Of a stretch of 64,000 bases of DNA, positions 60,112 through 64,000 are shown piece by piece. Origin of the DNA: Levilactobacillus namurensis DSM 19117 (GTDB taxonomy: Bacteria > Bacillota > Bacilli > Lactobacillales > Lactobacillaceae); the NCBI RefSeq assembly GCF_001434785.1, contig NZ_AZDT01000064.1, positions 1 to 64,000 on the forward strand, read 5' to 3'. Position 1 is the stretch's first letter, and each line of letters starts with the position of its first letter. The position numbers and the translations under genes were made by a program. The notes beneath the pieces were generated by a model. The model had not been told where the DNA came from. It made no database searches and saw only the letters and a list, made by a program, of their open reading frames with translations.

Positions 60112-62064
60112 TTACCAGATCTTCACCCGTTTTTCCGGTGCGAGGTACATGCCATCGCCGGGTTGCACGTTGAAGGTGCTGTAGAAGTCGTCCAGGTTCT
60201 TGACCTGCACGTTGGCCCGTAAACGGTTAGGTGCGTGGACGTCGATCGACAACAGGAGTTGCATGTATTCGGTCGTGGACTTCATCCGCCAGATTTGAGC
60301 CCAGTTGACGAAGAATTCCCGTAAGTTGATCACGTCCGCGGACTTGGCGGCTTCGAGGGCACAGCTCAAGCCCCCGGCGTCGGCGATATTTTCGGAGACG
60401 GTCAGCTTACCGTTGACTTTCTGCCCCGCAAACGGAATGCCGTCGAATTCGGCGATCATGGCCTTGGAGAGGTCTTTGAAGTGGGCTAAATCAGCGTCGG
60501 TCCACCAATTGTTCAGGTTCCCGAACTCGTCGAATTGCGCCCCGTTATTGTCAAAGGCGTGGGAGATTTCGTGGGCCATTACGGCGCCGATACCCCCGTA
60601 GTTCTGGCTGCTGGTCTGCTTCAAGCTGTAGAACGGTGCTTGTAAGATGGCAGCTGGGAAGACGATTTCGTTGTTAGATGGGGAGTAGTACGCGTTGACC
60701 GTGTTGGCACTCATGTCCCAACGCTTACGGTCGACGGGTTGCCCCCAGTGACTGAAGTTATCCGCGATGGCCAGCTCGTCGAAGCGTTGCGTGTTGGCGA
60801 ACAGGGAGGCGTCGGTGTCGACCGTGAACTTCGCGTAGAGCGGATCAATCTTGTCGGGGTAGCCGACCTTGATGGTCAGTTTCTGCAACTTGACGATGGC
60901 CTTCCGCCGGGTCTCGGCGCTGAGCCAGTCGTTGTTCTTCAACCGGTTTTGGTAGACGCCGGCCATTTTAAGAACCATTTCGCGGACGTCGGCCTTAGCC
61001 GTTTCCCCGAAGTAGCGCCGGCCGTAGTAATCACCGACGACTTGGTCGAAGTAGGTCGTAGCTAACCGGTAAGCGGATTTGGCCTGTGAGCGGGCTTCCT
61101 TTTGCCCGGACAGCGCCCGACCGTAAGTCCCACCGACTTGCCGGAAGTCTTCGGATAAGACACCGCTAGCGGCGATGACGGTCTTGACCAGCATCCAGCT
61201 CTTGACTAGTGGGAAGTTGGCTTCAGTTAAGAGGTCACCCACAGCGTCGAAGTAGGTTGGTTGTGGCAAGATGACCGATTCGGGCGCGTCGTGGATCAAG
61301 TCCTTTAAGGCGGCAGTCAGGTCAAGCTTGTCAGTCGCCGCGTCCACGGTAGCCAGTGGCCGTGGGTTGTACATCTTCACGTAATCCGCAGCTTCTTCGG
61401 AGGACTTGACGTGGGGGGCAATCAACGCATCGAACTGCTTGGTCTGTTCGACCATCTTAGCCGCCGCGTCCTGGTCATAGCCGACCATGGTCAGGAGTTT
61501 CGTGGCCATCTGGGTGTAGACGGGCAGTAACTGCTTAGCCGCTGGGTTGTCCTTAGCGTAGTAGGTCTTGTCCGGAAGAATCAGGCTGGGCGCGTCGACG
61601 TACAGGGCGTACTTGCTGGTGTCCTTCATGTCGGGATCAATGCCGATTTGGATGGGCGCCGGTAAGCCGGCCCGGTACCAGTCGGCTAGCTGGGCGTTGA
61701 GGTCCGCGAAGCTCTTCAAGTTTTCAATCTTGGTTAAGAATGGTTTCAGGGGAGTCGCACCGTCAGCGTCCCGTTTGGTGAAATCACGACTCATGGCGTA
61801 GAACTTCTTGAACTCGCCCATTTCGGCGTTGTCGGGTTTGAGATTCCCGTCTAAGAGGTCGGCAAAATCATGCATCAGAGTCTTTTCGATGCCGTCGACC
61901 AGGTCCATGAAGCCACCGGTCGATGAGTGGTCACCAGGGATGGTGGCCTGTTCTTCCCATTTACCGTTAACGGCAGCGTAGAGGTCTTGGTTCAACTGGC
62001 TGTCGTCAACGGGGAAATCAGCGTGACTGGCGGTCACGTTGTTGGCAAAGTGATTGAAACGCAT
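60112..62064 (-). CDS. pepO: M13 family endopeptidase (PepO)
   Basis: 650 residues, neprilysin-like zinc peptidase without a signal peptide, thus cytoplasmic, cutting oligopeptides imported by Opp. Zinc motif HEISH (about 498-502) in VMAHEISHAFDNNGAQFD, and the third ligand in ENIADAGGL. C-terminal RANVQVKNLDDFYSTFNVQPGDGMYL is typical; the last Trp is conserved. ATG 62064 follows AAGGAGGA by about 8 nt; a longer in-frame start at 62100 lacks support. Confidence 0.95.
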   Translation of the reverse strand: MRFNHFANNVTASHADFPVDDSQLNQDLYAAVNGKWEEQATIPGDHSSTGGFMDLVDGIEKTLMHDFADLLDGNLKPDNAEMGEFKKFYAMSRDFTKRDADGATPLKPFLTKIENLKSFADLNAQLADWYRAGLPAPIQIGIDPDMKDTSKYALYVDAPSLILPDKTYYAKDNPAAKQLLPVYTQMATKLLTMVGYDQDAAAKMVEQTKQFDALIAPHVKSSEEAADYVKMYNPRPLATVDAATDKLDLTAALKDLIHDAPESVILPQPTYFDAVGDLLTEANFPLVKSWMLVKTVIAASGVLSEDFRQVGGTYGRALSGQKEARSQAKSAYRLATTYFDQVVGDYYGRRYFGETAKADVREMVLKMAGVYQNRLKNNDWLSAETRRKAIVKLQKLTIKVGYPDKIDPLYAKFTVDTDASLFANTQRFDELAIADNFSHWGQPVDRKRWDMSANTVNAYYSPSNNEIVFPAAILQAPFYSLKQTSSQNYGGIGAVMAHEISHAFDNNGAQFDEFGNLNNWWTDADLAHFKDLSKAMIAEFDGIPFAGQKVNGKLTVSENIADAGGLSCALEAAKSADVINLREFFVNWAQIWRMKSTTEYMQLLLSIDVHAPNRLRANVQVKNLDDFYSTFNVQPGDGMYLAPEKRVKIW

Positions 62065-62195
62065 AGGAAAATTCCTCCTTATAAAAACGATGTTAGTCAC
62101 AGGTTAACCCTTTTTAGGTGAAAAGGGAATTTTTTTATCATCATATTCTCATAAAATGTGATGGAACCCCAGACTGGCCTGGTACAGCGTTAACC

Positions 62196-62232
62196 AAAAA
62201 ACGGGACCCCCAGTTAAACTGAGGATTCCGTT
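62196..62232 (-). terminator. Terminator of the MarR gene
   Basis: On the minus strand AACGGAATCCTCAGT and ACTGGGGGTCCCGTT pair (several G-T or mismatches), then TTTTTT. Confidence 0.7.
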
Positions 62233-62251
62233 AGTTAGTAAATCCGTAAGG

Positions 62252-62752
62252 TTATTCTTGAGAAGCTTGGTGCCGTTCCCGTAAGACTGGCCGGTGGAAC
62301 TTCGGCCGGTTACGATCCCAGACCGCTAGATTGTTTTGATAGCGGGTGAAGAAATCGTTGATGGTCTCGTCAGATAAGTCGCTAGGAATCTGGTTCCAAG
62401 TCTTAGCGCTTTGTAGGAAGACTTGATGGATATCGTCTTCAACGTGTTCTCCCTTAGGCGTTAGCCGCAAGTACTTGACCCGCCGGTCGTCCATCTTGGC
62501 TTCTTGTTCAACGTAGCCGTCGAGTAAGAGTGCCCGTAATTTCCGCGCCGCTGCGGAACGGGTGGTGCGGGTGTCATCCGCTAATTCACTTAACGTAATG
62601 TTTCGTTGCTCGTGAATCTGCTTGAGCAACAGGTATTGTTCAAAACTTAATGAGTATTGCCCCGTAATCTGTTCCGCCGCGTTAGTTAAGACGCAAAAGA
62701 TCTCGCGGTACTGACGCAGGAACATCTCAAATACTCTCTCCTCACTTTGCAT
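62252..62752 (-). CDS. MarR family transcriptional regulator
   Basis: 166 residues. Winged helix at about 45-105: LKQIHEQRNITLSELADDTRTTRSAAARKLRALLLDGYVEQEAKMDDRRVKYLRLTPKGE (core LSELADDTRTTRSAAARKL and DDRRVKYLRLT). MarR proteins sense phenolics, oxidants or metals. ATG 62752 follows AAGGGGG by about 9 nt. No divergent efflux gene adjoins, so the target is unknown. The C-terminus ends in a short basic stretch. Confidence 0.93.
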   Translation of the reverse strand: MQSEERVFEMFLRQYREIFCVLTNAAEQITGQYSLSFEQYLLLKQIHEQRNITLSELADDTRTTRSAAARKLRALLLDGYVEQEAKMDDRRVKYLRLTPKGEHVEDDIHQVFLQSAKTWNQIPSDLSDETINDFFTRYQNNLAVWDRNRPKFHRPVLRERHQASQE

Positions 62753-62911
62753 AAAAACTCCCCCTTGAAATAGAAACAAATTCTGTTGGTAAGGTGAAAG
62801 TACCCGAACATTGGGTGGCTTTCACTATCACAGCATACCGTTATTATGCGGCACTATCGATGGGGATGAAAATGATTGCACTTTAGAAGCACGGGTTAGG
62901 ACAATTCAGCT

Positions 62912-62945
62912 TAAAAATCCCCAACGGTGACGAACCGTTGGGGAC
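62912..62945 (-). terminator. Terminator of the lipoprotein gene
   Basis: TCCCCAACGGT and ACCGTTGGGGA with loop GACGA; a T-run follows on the minus strand. Confidence 0.85.
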
Positions 62946-62951
62946 CCGAGG

Positions 62952-63833
62952 TTATTTGGTCATATAGATGTAAAGGTGGTCGGTAGAGAAGCCGGTGTTG
63001 AATCGAATATTATTGGAACGGATGGTCTTAGTCTTGGTGGAGCTACTGTTCGACTTCGCATCCTTCAGGACCTTCTCGAATTTCTTGATCACGTACTGGG
63101 GGTTGGCCTTTAAGGTGCTCCCGAGGAGGGCGAAGGTGGTGCCGAAGTGGCGCTGGCCGGTCTTGGTCTTCATCTGTTTGGTCGGGACGATCAAGGCCAG
63201 TCCCATCAGATGCTTGTCCTGAACGTTGGCCCGGACCACGGTATCCTTGGTGCTGATTAAGTTATGGATACCGTTCTTGGCGGTTGTCGGAAGCAGTTGG
63301 TCCTTGGCTTGCCGCTTGGCGGTGGCTAGTTGGCCCTGTAGCTTTTGGGCGGCCGCCTGTTGTTGCTTAGCGACGGTTGCGGCCGCGGCGGGATCGCGCT
63401 TAGCTAAGGCTGCCAGCTTTTGCTTGGTCTGTGCTTGGGTCTTCTGGGCCGTCTGGAGTTGCTTTTGCGCCTTGCTAGGAAGGTAGCTACCGATGACCAT
63501 CTGGTTGTATTGCTTGGCGAAGGTCTGGTAGTTAGCCAGCGACTTAGTAGCCTTGACCGTTACGGTCTTGTGTTGGTGACCAGCCGTGACGGTGACCTTT
63601 TGGTCCGTCGGGGCGGCCGGAACTTGGAAGAAGTAGGTCCCGGCGTTCACGGCGACTTGATGCTTGGCGTGGTCGGCCACTTGGTAAGTGACCTGTTTGG
63701 TCTTAGCATCGCCCTTGATCACTGCCGTGAGAGCCGTGGGGTGGTAGGTCGTCTTGTTGGTCGTGAGCGACGTGGAGCAGCCGGCTAGGATTACAGCTAA
63801 GAATCCTAGGGCGCCCAGTAAGCGTTTTTTCAT
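62952..63833 (-). CDS. Secreted lipoprotein of unknown function (293 aa)
   Basis: Signal peptide MKKRLLGALGFLAVILAGCS with lipobox LAGC (Cys19). Residues 35-95 look like a small beta domain, and 100-190 form a Lys/Gln/Ala-rich coiled coil (KAQKQLQTAQKTQAQTKQK core). A conserved-looking C-terminal domain follows (200-293). The mature protein is very basic. Family not recognised. ATG 63833 starts the canonical signal; ATG 63848 adds five residues and lies directly against AAAGG. Anchored outside the membrane; role unknown. Confidence 0.85.
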   Translation of the reverse strand: MKKRLLGALGFLAVILAGCSTSLTTNKTTYHPTALTAVIKGDAKTKQVTYQVADHAKHQVAVNAGTYFFQVPAAPTDQKVTVTAGHQHKTVTVKATKSLANYQTFAKQYNQMVIGSYLPSKAQKQLQTAQKTQAQTKQKLAALAKRDPAAAATVAKQQQAAAQKLQGQLATAKRQAKDQLLPTTAKNGIHNLISTKDTVVRANVQDKHLMGLALIVPTKQMKTKTGQRHFGTTFALLGSTLKANPQYVIKKFEKVLKDAKSNSSSTKTKTIRSNNIRFNTGFSTDHLYIYMTK

Positions 63834-64000
63834 GATTTTTTGCGCCATCCTTTTGAATAGAGTCTTTGATTTATCTTACCACAAACTCTGAATCCCCGGA
63901 GAATGAGAATCTGCTAACGAAACCCCAGACAGGCTAAAAATTTCATGAAAAAACGGGTAAAAGACTATTTTATCGGCGGTAAGGTTGGTATGATGAAGGT

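Noticed and set aside
63945-64000. ORF beginning MKKRVKDYFIGGK at the right edge
   Set aside because: No ribosome site; the stretch looks more like the promoter of the next gene, with TATGAT near 63992. It cannot be resolved at the edge.

Overview
The window looks like a chromosomal segment of a lactic acid bacterium of the family Lactobacillaceae. GC is near 50 %, and several genes start with TTG or GTG behind strong AGGAGG-type Shine-Dalgarno sites. A complete Leloir galactose pathway, a methionine T-box, an Apf-type LysM exoprotein, PepO and a MutY without cysteines all fit this group. A Levilactobacillus-like species is my best guess; this is inference, with no database comparison.

Layout: 1-2304 is most of a GH3 beta-glucosidase. 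2483-5077 holds a tiny Cys-rich leader peptide with an attenuator-like structure, then an oligopeptide-binding lipoprotein and a Tag-family glycosylase. 5190-8188 is a T-box-controlled methionine ABC transporter (metQ-metN-metI). 8370-16497 carries a DMT transporter behind a folded leader, a histidine phosphatase, gcvH and lplA, a second orphan peptide-binding lipoprotein, mutY and an alpha/beta hydrolase. 16598-25874 has cold shock protein, MATE transporter, a P1B metal ATPase with a Fur/PerR-like box, TetR, tRNA-Arg, small membrane proteins, a quinone oxidoreductase, a PdxK/ThiD kinase and cytosine deaminase. 26101-36510 contains a LysM/Apf protein, RNase H, a frameshifted VOC gene, an acetyltransferase, a BCCT transporter apparently starting at ATT, Usp, PgmB, a second alkyladenine glycosylase, menG and map.

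36709-44243 is an MFS exporter followed by a shikimate/quinate-type cluster (SDR, AroE-like dehydrogenase and OFA-type MFS transporter, divergent from a LysR regulator) and a PEPCK/HPr-kinase-fold P-loop protein. 44320-46523 is a low-GC island with two tiny membrane proteins and an MFS transporter. 46619-49520 is an acyl-CoA dehydrogenase-etfB-etfA operon. 49922-59835 is the galactose region: galM, phosphoglucomutase, a small unknown protein, a GPH transporter, galK, galE, galT and galR. Catabolite-repression-like and GalR-like sites precede the transporter block and galK. The window ends with pepO, a MarR regulator and a lipoprotein.

The strongest candidate for something new is the leader at 2410-2672. 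A 37-codon ORF with four clustered Cys codons is followed by mutually exclusive antiterminator and terminator pairings, the architecture of ribosome-mediated cysteine attenuation, in front of a peptide-uptake lipoprotein gene. Two other unassigned RNA folds stand out: a three-way-junction leader at 8378-8441, and a four-helix intergenic structure at 22965-23088.
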